From positions 1-32,422 of the forward strand of contig JAGXGY010000024.1 of assembly GCA_024636505.1 (NCBI GenBank): a stretch of 32,422 bases of DNA, read 5' to 3'. This document shows positions 17,166 through 24,687 of the stretch, one piece after another. Under the pieces are notes generated by a model. The model was not told where the DNA came from and ran no database searches. It was given only the letters and a program-made list of their open reading frames with translations. The stretch's first letter is position 1. The number at the start of each line of letters is the position of its first letter. The translations under genes were made by a program, and so were the position numbers. Source of the DNA: Methylobacter sp. GTDB lineage: Bacteria > Pseudomonadota > Gammaproteobacteria > Methylococcales > Methylomonadaceae.

Positions 17166-17256
17166 GACTCTGTATTATGTTCTACTGATAGCGGGCAACA
17201 ATCGATAAAAGCTATCGTACTGTGCTGATTTTATCGATCATTATCCGCATCAATCA

Positions 17257-17973
17257 CTATTTCCGTAAGTTTTCTCGTTGAATCTGCTGCATATAACGCT
17301 GAATAGTGTCTTCAACCGGGCGCATCAGTTTAATGAACTTACAGCCTATTTTTTGAACCTTTTGTGATTTGTCAGGGTTGATGATGTACTTGGCACAAAT
17401 CTCAAAAGAAATCATGTCCTCACCCGCATCCGCAAGAACAAGCTTGCATTGAGTCATTTTTTTTCCAGGTATCATTAGCTCAGAAATTTCTTTCGATACA
17501 TTCAGCATCGCAAAACCGGTAAGGCTGATGTCGTATAGCTTAAGATTAACGGGCTCCCTGTTTTCCAGTGTTAATTGGCAATAACTGCTTTTTGAAAGCG
17601 GTGATTTTACCCTGTAGTATTCCCGGCGCTGCATCCAATATAGCGATGCAGGAACAGGCATGATAAATGCGGGCTCTCCGCCATAGGTGATTTTTCTTAG
17701 CGCTGTTCCGGAAAAAGAAACTTTAATGCCGTTATAATCGGTATTGAATGTAACCTTAGCGGCATCAAGTAGTCGTTGATTTAAATCTTCTTTGGCTCCG
17801 TAATCTAAAACCACCGTATTGTTTTTTATATTAATATCCAGCAATGTGGTGATATAAAAATCATTATCTTGCCCAAAACGAGCACCGATCAAGCATTTAC
17901 TTTTAATCAATAAGGATAAATGGCTGAATATCTGCTTTGGATTTTTGATTGAAAAAGAAGAGGTATCGCTCAT
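17257..17973 (-). CDS. YcgR-like PilZ domain protein, copy 2
   Basis: Second tandem paralogue, 238 residues, same two-domain layout. Motifs R117-R121 (RREYYR) and D148-G153 (DISLTG) are intact, so c-di-GMP binding is likely retained. It is closer to copy 3 than to copy 1: both end QRYMQQIQ and share CSQ/CKL-type and QKVQKIGCKF segments. There is a 91-bp gap to copy 1 without an obvious terminator, and the start ATG has no strong ribosome site. Confidence 0.85.
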   Translation of the reverse strand: MSDTSSFSIKNPKQIFSHLSLLIKSKCLIGARFGQDNDFYITTLLDINIKNNTVVLDYGAKEDLNQRLLDAAKVTFNTDYNGIKVSFSGTALRKITYGGEPAFIMPVPASLYWMQRREYYRVKSPLSKSSYCQLTLENREPVNLKLYDISLTGFAMLNVSKEISELMIPGKKMTQCKLVLADAGEDMISFEICAKYIINPDKSQKVQKIGCKFIKLMRPVEDTIQRYMQQIQRENLRK

Positions 17974-18027
17974 TAATCTATATTAATTATTTGATTATTT
18001 GCATTAAACGCAAAGCCATACGCATGG

Positions 18028-18074
18028 CAGCGGTTTCAGCATTGGTTAGTAATCAACTGAATTTGAAACCGCTG
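18028..18074. terminator. Long hairpin between PilZ copies 3 and 2
   Basis: CAGCGGTTTCA (18028-18038) pairs perfectly with TGAAACCGCTG (18064-18074). The loop contains a further TTGGTT/AATCAA pairing with one G-U. No T-tract follows on the minus strand. It could attenuate read-through between the PilZ genes or be an intergenic repeat. Confidence 0.45.
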
Positions 18075-18085
18075 TAAGCCGCTCA

Positions 18086-18805
18086 TTATTCTTTCTGCAA
18101 ATTTTTTTGTTGAATTTGTTGCATATAGCGTTGAATAACCTCTTCAACTGAACGCGTTACCTCGATAAATTTACAGCCTATTTTTTGAACTTTTTGTACC
18201 TTATCCGACTTAACGAGATACTTGGCACGGGTCTCAAAAGAAATCATAGTCTCACCTGCGCCTGAAAGGATCAGCTTACACTGCGAAAATGATGTGCCGG
18301 CAACCAGTCGCTCAGAAATTTCTCTGGAAACATTCAGCATTGCAAAACCGGTAAGACTGAGGTCATATAATTTAAGATTAATAAATTTGCTGTCTTCAAA
18401 TATTAATTGAGCATAACTGGGCTTTAAAGTCGGCACCTTGACCCTGAAATATTCTCTACGCTCCATCCAAAAAAGCACCTTAGGAACAGGCATACTAAAT
18501 GCCGGATAGCCTTTATGGGTAATCATTTGCAATGCAGTTCCGGCAAATGACGATTTAACGCCTTGATACTCAGTGTCAAAGATGATTTTTCCGGCATTCA
18601 GCAGCTGTCGATTTGTATCTTCTTTGGAGCCTGAATCTACAATTACCGTATTGTTTTTTCCATCGATTCCAAGCAATGTGGTGGTATAAGATTCGCTATT
18701 CTCTCCAAAACGAGCGCTTAATAGCGATTTATTCTTAAATAAAATAGTTAAATAATAAATTATTTGCTTGGTATTTTGAACCGAAAAAGATGATATATCG
18801 CTCAT
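18086..18805 (-). CDS. YcgR-like PilZ domain protein, copy 3
   Basis: First-transcribed of the three paralogues, 239 residues. It keeps RxxxR (R117-R121, RREYFR) and DxSxxG (D148-G153, DLSLTG). All three copies begin MSDxSSFS, which marks a recent local triplication. Residue 59 (SGS instead of YGA/YGL) and several YcgR-domain positions differ, suggesting different output partners. Divergent from the SMR exporter gene across about 200 bp of AT-rich sequence that must hold both promoters. Confidence 0.85.
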   Translation of the reverse strand: MSDISSFSVQNTKQIIYYLTILFKNKSLLSARFGENSESYTTTLLGIDGKNNTVIVDSGSKEDTNRQLLNAGKIIFDTEYQGVKSSFAGTALQMITHKGYPAFSMPVPKVLFWMERREYFRVKVPTLKPSYAQLIFEDSKFINLKLYDLSLTGFAMLNVSREISERLVAGTSFSQCKLILSGAGETMISFETRAKYLVKSDKVQKVQKIGCKFIEVTRSVEEVIQRYMQQIQQKNLQKE

Positions 18806-19009
18806 TGCTACTTTGAATGTTTTTTAAGGCCACCATCGAAAAGCATGAATCTGTTTTCTGTATTAACGAAAACGTGCCGAGACCAGAAAAAGCCACTACC
18901 ACCAGGAAAACTGCAGCTTCTACTGATAATAACTAATTTTTTTAAAATACTGTTAAATTTAGTGTATTGTAGAATATTTACTATTCTGGCACAAAGGAAA
19001 GAGGTATTC

Positions 19010-19330
19010 GTGGCGTGGTTTCTTTTATTTTCTGCAGGATTTGCGGAAATAATATTTGCTTTAAGTCTTAAATATAACCAAGGTTTTACCAAGCTCTGGC
19101 CCAGCATCGTAACGATGGTGTCCGGTGGCTGTAGTTTTTATTTATTGATAGTGGCAATTAAAACTTTGCCACTGGGAACGGCTTATGCCGTTTGGACGGG
19201 CATGGGGGCTGTCGGCGTGGCGGTGTTAGGCATTTTCCTTTTTAAAGAGTCTGCGGACTGGTATCGCTTACTGTCAATTACGCTAGTCATTGCTGGCATT
19301 ATCGGTCTTAAATTAACGGACAACGCTTAA
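19010..19330 (+). CDS. Small multidrug resistance family exporter, Gdx/SugE-like
   Basis: Four-helix inner-membrane exporter of 106 residues. The GTG start at 19010 is preceded by an AAAGGAAAGAGG ribosome site; an upstream ATG at 18845 would add 55 residues unlike the family. The binding-site residues of the guanidinium-exporter branch are E13, S42, Y59 and W62, all present, along with the signature GTAYAVWTGMGAVG. Position 16, tryptophan in the Gdx-Clo protein as I recall it, is phenylalanine here. I see no guanidine riboswitch upstream. The dsrH-like gene starts one base after its stop, so it heads a three-gene operon of otherwise sulfur-relay proteins. Confidence 0.88.
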   Translation: MAWFLLFSAGFAEIIFALSLKYNQGFTKLWPSIVTMVSGGCSFYLLIVAIKTLPLGTAYAVWTGMGAVGVAVLGIFLFKESADWYRLLSITLVIAGIIGLKLTDNA

Positions 19331-19331
19331 C

Positions 19332-19622
19332 GTGCTGCACCTTATTTTTCAGTCACCGATTGAAACTGCCGTCTTGGAGCGCATCGATTCCGGCGATGTT
19401 GTGGTATTTCTTGAAAACGCAGTTCTGCGGATATATCAACATAGCAACATAAGCGATGCGTTAAGCAAACAACTTAGCCGTAATCGCCTTTGTGTGCTGT
19501 CAGATGACATTACCGTGCGCGGAATCATTGCCGATGAGTTGGTTAAAGGAATCGAAGTGATAAATTATGCCGAACTGGTTAAATTGACGGTTAATAACCC
19601 AGTTATTCAGTCATGGACGTGA
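19332..19622 (+). CDS. DsrH/TusB family sulfur relay protein
   Basis: In E. coli TusB forms the TusBCD complex, which passes sulfur from TusA to TusE for 2-thiouridine formation; in sulfur oxidisers DsrEFH plays a comparable role. The 96-residue protein starts MLHLIFQSP, has GDVVVFLENAVL typical of the DsrH fold, and a C-terminal half of about the right length. Start is GTG at 19332. The partner DsrE/TusD and DsrF/TusC genes are not adjacent. It overlaps the following DsrC gene by 10 bases. Confidence 0.8.
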   Translation: MLHLIFQSPIETAVLERIDSGDVVVFLENAVLRIYQHSNISDALSKQLSRNRLCVLSDDITVRGIIADELVKGIEVINYAELVKLTVNNPVIQSWT

Positions 19623-19945
19623 TGGATCATCACTTGCGCCTGGAGACAACAGACCAGGGTTTTTTGGTGAATCAGGCGGACTGGAATGAAAATGTTGCAC
19701 AGCAACTGGCGGCATTAAACCATATCACGCTGAGCGATGAACATTGGGAAATTATTGTATTTATTCGACGTTATTATCAGCAATTTAAACATTTGCCCAA
19801 TGCGCGGGTTTTTACCAAAGCGATTGCCAAGGCATTAGGCGAGGCTAAGGGCAACAGCCGTTATTTGCATAAATTATTTCCGGACGGCCCTTTAAAATAC
19901 GCCTGCAAGCTGGCTGGTTTGCCTAAGCCGCCTACCTGTTTGTAG
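19613..19945 (+). CDS. DsrC/TusE family sulfur carrier with two C-terminal cysteines
   Basis: The 110-residue protein has the family landmarks QGFL, LSDEHWEII, KGNSRYLHKLFPDGP and AGLPKP. The C-terminal arm ends with C109 in the penultimate position, and a second cysteine, C98, lies 11 residues upstream. That pair is the hallmark of DsrC proper; E. coli TusE has only the penultimate cysteine. This form can make an intramolecular disulfide or trisulfide. Translation may begin at ATG 19613 or at ATG 19622, which shares a base with the dsrH stop (TGATG). Convergent with hslR. Confidence 0.88.
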   Translation: MDVMDHHLRLETTDQGFLVNQADWNENVAQQLAALNHITLSDEHWEIIVFIRRYYQQFKHLPNARVFTKAIAKALGEAKGNSRYLHKLFPDGPLKYACKLAGLPKPPTCL

Positions 19946-19959
19946 CCATATTCACATCC

Positions 19960-20352
19960 CTACCCTTGCTTAAACTGGTGAATCAGACGCCGTTCTTTTT
20001 TATTCGGCTTATGCTCCCTGCCGCTAAAGTCGAACAACTCCCGCTGCTCACGGTTCTGTATGACTTGTAGCTCACGTTTGGCAAGGCTTTCGGCGCTTTC
20101 CTGATAGAGTAAAACCGCCTCTTTAGCCGAGCGCCGTTGGCCGTTAATAGCGATAATCGTGATGTCCCAGCGATAATTATCTTTACTGATGGAAAGCATC
20201 GCGCCGATTTTGACTTCTTTTCCGGGTTTGCTGCGCTGGTCATTAACATGAACTTTACCGCCGGCAATAGCCTCAGCGGCCAACTTGCGCGTTTTAAAAA
20301 AACGCGCAGTCCATAACCATTTATCCAGGCGGATAGCTTCCAGCTCAGACAC
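19960..20352 (-). CDS. hslR: Heat shock protein 15 (S4 domain, ribosome-associated)
   Basis: Hsp15 binds free 50S subunits carrying nascent chains and helps recycle them. The 130-residue protein has an N-terminal S4 RNA-binding domain (about 8-65: IRLDKWLWTARFFKTRKLA, then GKVHVN) and a basic C-terminal tail (HKPNKKERRLIHQF). Start is GTG at 20352, overlapping the rhodanese stop by one base (TAGTG), so translation is coupled. Length is close to E. coli Hsp15. Confidence 0.92.
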   Translation of the reverse strand: MSELEAIRLDKWLWTARFFKTRKLAAEAIAGGKVHVNDQRSKPGKEVKIGAMLSISKDNYRWDITIIAINGQRRSAKEAVLLYQESAESLAKRELQVIQNREQRELFDFSGREHKPNKKERRLIHQFKQG

Positions 20353-20717
20353 TAGACGACTTCATTGCCGTTGTCAGTCCAGGCCTTAAATCCGCCAGCC
20401 ATGCTGACGGCATTATTGAATCCCATTTTGCTTAATACCTCGGTTGCCAAGGCAGAGCGGCCGCCGGACTGACAATAAACGATAATGTGGGCGTCTTGTT
20501 TATCCTGAAAGTCAGGATGCGAGCCTATCTTGAATTCCAATACGCCTCGAGGTATGTTGAACGCTCCAGGCAAGTGACCTGCGGCATATTCAGCAGGCTC
20601 CCTGACATCCAGGATCAGGCTTGTTTCCAGGGAACTTTTTGCAGCATCAATATCGATTTCAACAATATTTTGTTTGGCTTGAGCGACAAGATCCATTGCG
20701 GTAAGTGTCATAATCAT
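20352..20717 (-). CDS. Single-domain rhodanese-like protein
   Basis: Predicted sulfurtransferase or sulfur-binding protein of 121 residues. There is a rhodanese core (about 18-118) with DVREPAEYAAGHLPGA and an active-site loop CQSGGRS with C82 and R87. No signal peptide is apparent, so it is cytosolic. Two in-frame ATGs at the start (codons 1 and 3) are possible. Co-transcribed with hslR. The 234-bp space upstream towards ispH holds an imperfect GGGG...CCCC hairpin near 20915-20945 and no gene. Confidence 0.88.
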   Translation of the reverse strand: MIMTLTAMDLVAQAKQNIVEIDIDAAKSSLETSLILDVREPAEYAAGHLPGAFNIPRGVLEFKIGSHPDFQDKQDAHIIVYCQSGGRSALATEVLSKMGFNNAVSMAGGFKAWTDNGNEVV

Positions 20718-20957
20718 CTCTGAGAAAATAAATTCATGTTAGTAATAACTAAGAGCCGGTTTTTTATAAGATTTCTTAGACCTTTGCATTCTTAGCGTTA
20801 AGATTGGTTTACAGCGAGGGCTATTTTAGATAAAAAAAATAGTTTTTGTCTTTATTTTAATAACAACGCACGGCTGGGTGAGGACGGCGCCGGCTTCAGC
20901 AATGCAAGAAGAAGTATCGGGGCGGCCACTGAAGTGATCACCCCGTAATAGGGAATG

Positions 20958-21905
20958 TTAATTGATGTGTTTTTTTAATTCTCTAGGCAAAGAAAACACC
21001 ACTTTTTCTTCTATACCTTGAATCTCAATAGTCGATTGTCCGCCCCATTGTTTTAACTGGTTGATAACTTCCTGAACCAGAACTTCCGGCGCAGAGGCTC
21101 CGGCGGTAACGCCAACCACGGCAATGCCGTCGAACCAGTTTTGCTGCATATCTTTTGCCGTATCGATCAGATAGGACTTCTTACCCAGCTGTTGTGCAAT
21201 TTCGCGTAAACGGTTGGAATTGGAGCTGTTCGGTGAGCCGACTACCAGGATAATATCCGCCGTTTTAGCCAGTTCAAAAACCGCATCCTGTCGGTTTTGC
21301 GTGGCGTAGCAGATGTCGTCTTTTTTCTGTTCCTGTATGCCTTTAAAGCGCGCTCTTAAGGCGTCGACCATGATCTTGGTGTCGGTCATCGACAAGGTAG
21401 TCTGAGTCACATAAGCCAGATCATCCGGATTTTTTACCGCTAGTTTTTCCACATCCGCCGGCGTTTCTACCAGATAAATGCCGCCATTATTAGTACCCCG
21501 TTCATATTGCCCCATGGTGCCTTCAACTTCAGGATGTCCGGCATGACCGATCAGGATAACTTCCCTATCCTCTTTAGCATGTTTGGCGACCTGCAAATGA
21601 ACCTTGGTGACCAAGGGACAGGTAGCGTCGAAAACCGTTAAATTACGTTCTTTAGCTTCCTTTTGTACTTGCTTGGAAACGCCGTGGGCACTGAAGATCA
21701 GATAAGAACCGACCGGCACATCGGTTAAATCTTCAATGAAAATAGCGCCTTTTTCTTTAAGGCCGTCGACAACCGTACGGTTGTGAACAACTTCGTGGCG
21801 GACATAAATGGGTGCGCCGAAGGCTTCAATGGCCTGGTCGACGATTTCAATAGCCCGGTCAACACCGGCACAGAATCCACGGGGGTTAGCGAGTATAATT
21901 TGCAT
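20958..21905 (-). CDS. ispH: 4-hydroxy-3-methylbut-2-enyl diphosphate reductase
   Basis: Last step of the MEP pathway, forming IPP and DMAPP through a [4Fe-4S] cluster. The 315-residue protein has the three cluster cysteines C12 (GFCAGV), C96 (DATCPLV) and C199 ([10 protein letters not shown]), the catalytic E126 in HPEVEGT, and the [10 protein letters not shown] substrate loop. It is full length. Transcribed after rraA with 36 bp between them. Confidence 0.97.
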   Translation of the reverse strand: MQIILANPRGFCAGVDRAIEIVDQAIEAFGAPIYVRHEVVHNRTVVDGLKEKGAIFIEDLTDVPVGSYLIFSAHGVSKQVQKEAKERNLTVFDATCPLVTKVHLQVAKHAKEDREVILIGHAGHPEVEGTMGQYERGTNNGGIYLVETPADVEKLAVKNPDDLAYVTQTTLSMTDTKIMVDALRARFKGIQEQKKDDICYATQNRQDAVFELAKTADIILVVGSPNSSNSNRLREIAQQLGKKSYLIDTAKDMQQNWFDGIAVVGVTAGASAPEVLVQEVINQLKQWGGQSTIEIQGIEEKVVFSLPRELKKHIN

Positions 21906-21941
21906 ATCTTGACTTCTTTACTAGGTTAATTTGGAGTTATT

Positions 21942-22427
21942 CTAACTCAACAGGGTTTCTGAGACGATAATTCCATCGGCATCAGCATATAAAAAATGAT
22001 TTTGTTTAAAATTGATACCGGCGAAAGTGATCAATAATTCACGGTCGCCATGATCTTTCTTGTGGCTTTTTAACGGATGCGTATGCAATGCCAGAATACC
22101 GATAGGAAGTTGCTTGATGATTGCGGAATCCCGAATGCAGCCATGAATGACAATGCCCTGCCAGCCATTGGCGATGGCAATCCTTGCCATATCCTCGCCC
22201 AGCAGAGCACAACGGTGGGAGCCGCCGCCATCAACAACCAGCACCCTGTTTTCGACTTTCTCTTCCAGCACTGTTCTGATCAAGACATTATCCTCAAAAA
22301 CCTTGACGGTGGTAATTTCACCGCAAAAGCTAGCTTGCCCGCCATAAGATTTGAGTAACGGTTCGGCAATCTGGAAGTGTTCTTCCTCTGAATGGGTATC
22401 GCAAAGATCAGCAGTAGTAAAGGTCAT
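21942..22427 (-). CDS. rraA: RraA family protein (RNase E activity regulator A / HMG aldolase-like)
   Basis: In E. coli RraA binds and inhibits RNase E; relatives are 4-hydroxy-4-methyl-2-oxoglutarate aldolases. The protein is 161 residues, the same length as E. coli RraA. It has the central DGGGSHRCALLGEDMA and NGWQGIVIHGCIRD motifs. Sequence alone does not separate regulator from aldolase, although overall similarity favours the RraA branch. It precedes ispH on the same strand. Confidence 0.88.
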   Translation of the reverse strand: MTFTTADLCDTHSEEEHFQIAEPLLKSYGGQASFCGEITTVKVFEDNVLIRTVLEEKVENRVLVVDGGGSHRCALLGEDMARIAIANGWQGIVIHGCIRDSAIIKQLPIGILALHTHPLKSHKKDHGDRELLITFAGINFKQNHFLYADADGIIVSETLLS

Positions 22428-22450
22428 GATTCAAGTCTCAAAAGGATAAA

Positions 22451-22629
22451 TAAGGCGAAAGGCTAAGGTAACCCGCAAAAAATAAAACGCTGATGACGCT
22501 GATAAGTATGATTTAAATACGATTTTTTTCATAAATTATCCGTATTTATTGCGAGCTACCTAAATGGGCAGAATACTAAAGGCAGGTGGCAAGCTTTTTT
22601 AGCCTTTCGCCCTTTGCCTTTCGTCTTTT
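22451..22629. repeat. Intergenic element flanked by inverted GGCGAAAGGC-type ends
   Basis: The left end reads AAGGCGAAAGGCTAAGG (22452-22468) and the right end TTAGCCTTTCGCCCTTTGCC (22599-22618), imperfect inverted repeats around about 120 bp of AT-rich sequence. Similar ends occur at 27702-27729 and 29126-29196, and GCAAGCTTTTTT is shared with the latter. It looks like a small dispersed palindromic or MITE-like family and may also end trhP transcription. Confidence 0.5.
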
Positions 22630-24033
22630 TCAAGTATACCTCGCTAACAGTCCCTTATCACCGCCTATTTCCGGCAGCGGTATTTTCACTTCATAGCCGC
22701 CGCCCGACGCTTCTGCCATGGTTTGTCCAAACATGCCTTCCATGCGTTCGACGATAATATCCTGATTGCCTTCCGGCAGTATCAATTCCAGTTTATCGCC
22801 GACCGAAAACTTGTTCTTAACGTCAATGGTTGCAAGACCGGCTGCCTGATCATAGCTTCTGATTTCGCCGCAAAATTGCTGCTGATGGCTTTTAGAATAA
22901 CCGCTGATATAGTTTTGCTGTTCATGTGTATGGTGACGTTGATAAAAACCGTCGGTATAACCCCGATTAGCCAGGTTCTCCAACACGCCGAGCAGTTCAG
23001 GCTGAAATGCCCGACCCGCCAACGCATCGTCAATCGCCTGACGATAGGTTTGTGCGGTACGCGCCACATAATAATGCGACTTGGTGCGGCCTTCAATCTT
23101 CAGGCTATCCACGCCAATTTCGACCAGTCGCTGCACATGCTCGATGGCCCGTAAGTCTTTTGAATTCATGATGTAAGTGCCGTTTTCATCTTCCATAACC
23201 GGCAACAATTCGCCTTTTCGGACTTCTTCTTCCAGGAAATACACTTTGTCGGCCAATGGATGCCGTTCCGCACCGCCGCAACTAGCATTGCTGATATCGG
23301 ACATGGACAGCACATCACCAACAGGCAGGTAATCGCCTTCGGCATTTTCTTCGGCAGGCAGGGTGTCGTATTTCCAGCGGCAGGAGTTGGTGCAAGTGCC
23401 CTGATTGGGATCGCGATGGTTGAAGTACCCGGACAGCAAACAGCGTCCCGAATAAGCGATACATAACGCGCCGTGGACGAATACTTCAAGCTCGGTATCG
23501 GGGCAGCGCTGGCGAATGTCTTCGATTTCATCCAGAGACAGTTCGCGAGACAAAATAACCCGCTCAACGCCCATGCTTTTCCAGAAATTGACCGACGCAT
23601 AATTCACGGTATTGGCCTGTACCGACAGATGTATCGGCATATCCGGCCAAGCTTCCCGCGCCATCATAATCAGCCCAGGATCGGCCATAATCAGGGCATC
23701 CGGCTGCATGGCGATAATCGGGGTAAGATCCTTAACAAAGGTTTTAATCTTGGCATTATGCGGAATCACATTGGTCGCCAGGAAAAACTTTTTGCCTAGT
23801 TGGTGCGCCTCATTGATGCCCTTGGCCAAATTATCTTCAAGAAAATCATTGTTACGCACCCGTAAGCTATATCGCGGCAATCCGGCATAAACGGCATCGG
23901 CACCGTAGGCAAACGCATAGCGCATGTTTTTAAGGGTTCCTGCGGGGGAAAGTAATTCGACTTTTTTTAGGTCAGGCTGTCCTGCCTGATACCCTTCGGG
24001 TAAATGCAAATCGGTTCCAGACATATTTGTCAT
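22630..24033 (-). CDS. trhP: tRNA hydroxylation protein TrhP (YegQ, peptidase U32 family)
   Basis: Needed for prephenate-dependent 5-hydroxyuridine formation at tRNA position 34. The 467-residue protein has a U32 barrel (about 24-330), including ELLSPAGTLKNMRYAFAYGA, the U32 signature around 183-201 (VFVHGALCIAYSGRCLLSG), and the cysteine set C191, C198, C214, C218 in GTCTNSCRW that likely binds a cluster. A C-terminal beta-barrel (about 380-465) follows. Length fits YegQ. Start ATG at 24033 or 24024; neither has a strong ribosome site. Confidence 0.92.
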   Translation of the reverse strand: MTNMSGTDLHLPEGYQAGQPDLKKVELLSPAGTLKNMRYAFAYGADAVYAGLPRYSLRVRNNDFLEDNLAKGINEAHQLGKKFFLATNVIPHNAKIKTFVKDLTPIIAMQPDALIMADPGLIMMAREAWPDMPIHLSVQANTVNYASVNFWKSMGVERVILSRELSLDEIEDIRQRCPDTELEVFVHGALCIAYSGRCLLSGYFNHRDPNQGTCTNSCRWKYDTLPAEENAEGDYLPVGDVLSMSDISNASCGGAERHPLADKVYFLEEEVRKGELLPVMEDENGTYIMNSKDLRAIEHVQRLVEIGVDSLKIEGRTKSHYYVARTAQTYRQAIDDALAGRAFQPELLGVLENLANRGYTDGFYQRHHTHEQQNYISGYSKSHQQQFCGEIRSYDQAAGLATIDVKNKFSVGDKLELILPEGNQDIIVERMEGMFGQTMAEASGGGYEVKIPLPEIGGDKGLLARYT

Positions 24034-24109
24034 ATTGAGTAGGTCAATAATCCAGGTAGCGGTATTCTATCGTAACCGGCTTAGGCAAGCCAAAAACAGG
24101 AGAAATGCG

Positions 24110-24241
24110 ATGTGGATAGTGTTGTTTATAATGATTCTGCTGTTTGTTTTGGGCAGCGCATTGATGCTGTTGCGCTCAGCTAAAATACCGAAAATTCCTG
24201 ATAAGGTAAAGGCGCAACCTTATGAAGATGACGATGACTAA
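24110..24241 (+). CDS. Tiny single-pass membrane protein, DUF2897-like
   Basis: A 43-residue protein starting at ATG 24110, six to eight bases after a clear AGGAGA ribosome site. It has one hydrophobic helix (about 2-24: WIVLFIMILLFVLGSALMLL), a basic/proline linker (SAKIPKIP) and an acidic end EDDDD. The layout matches the small DUF2897 family as I recall it; function unknown. Divergent from trhP. A longer frame from 24035 exists but lacks a ribosome site. Confidence 0.65.
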   Translation: MWIVLFIMILLFVLGSALMLLRSAKIPKIPDKVKAQPYEDDDD

Positions 24242-24249
24242 CTAAACCC

Positions 24250-24291
24250 GGAGTACAGGCTTTGCCTGTTCGCAAGCAGAGCTTGCACTCC
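24250..24291. repeat. Nested palindrome able to form a three-way junction
   Basis: An outer stem GGAGT/ACTCC encloses two perfect hairpins, CAGGC-TTT-GCCTG (24256-24268) and GCAAGC-AGA-GCTTGC (24272-24286). It lies between the small membrane protein gene and the acidic protein gene. REP/BIME-like; no T-tract follows on either side. Confidence 0.6.
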
Positions 24292-24342
24292 AGCTACTCA
24301 CACTGTCTCTTTAGGTCAGTAACCCGCCATCGTCACGAGACT

Positions 24343-24687
24343 TTACTCAAAAAAGCCGTATAAATACATATCCTCATCCTCGCCTTCCAAGATGAATTTT
24401 ACGTCATCATCGGAAATCTCCACATCCAGCGGGTAAGGCTCTTCGGCATCGTCAAAGTAATCGGACTTAATATAAAACTCGTCATCGCCCTCTTTGACCA
24501 GAACGACCGAATAACACGCTGTGTCTTCGTTTGGATCGATATTTCTTAAGCTAAAACTGATGCTGTTGCCGTCGGCGGCAACCACGGGGCCTTGTTCTGT
24601 TTGCTCATATTCGCAGGCTATATCTTCTCCATCCGTAAACACATAAGTCATGGAAAAATGCTTTAAGCGATTAAAATTTACCGACAT
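24343..24687 (-). CDS. Small acidic hypothetical protein co-translated with nadA
   Basis: A 114-residue protein not recognised as any family. It is strongly acidic, especially in the last 45 residues (FDDAEEPYPLDVEISDDD, then EGEDED), with alternating beta-like segments (SMTYVFTDGEDIACEY, CYSVVLVKEGDDEFYIK) and no membrane segment. Its ATG overlaps the nadA stop by one base (TAATG), with a GGAGGTAA ribosome site inside nadA, so it is real and coupled. A role beside quinolinate synthase is suggested only by position. Confidence 0.75.
   Translation of the reverse strand: MSVNFNRLKHFSMTYVFTDGEDIACEYEQTEQGPVVAADGNSISFSLRNIDPNEDTACYSVVLVKEGDDEFYIKSDYFDDAEEPYPLDVEISDDDVKFILEGEDEDMYLYGFFE

Noticed and set aside
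18845..19009. 55-residue extension of the SMR exporter
   Set aside because: SMR proteins begin with the MAWFLL-type helix; the GTG at 19010 has a good ribosome site.
18806..19009. Guanidine riboswitch upstream of the Gdx-like exporter
   Set aside because: Neither the paired ACGR-loop hairpins of class II nor recognisable class I or III cores could be found.
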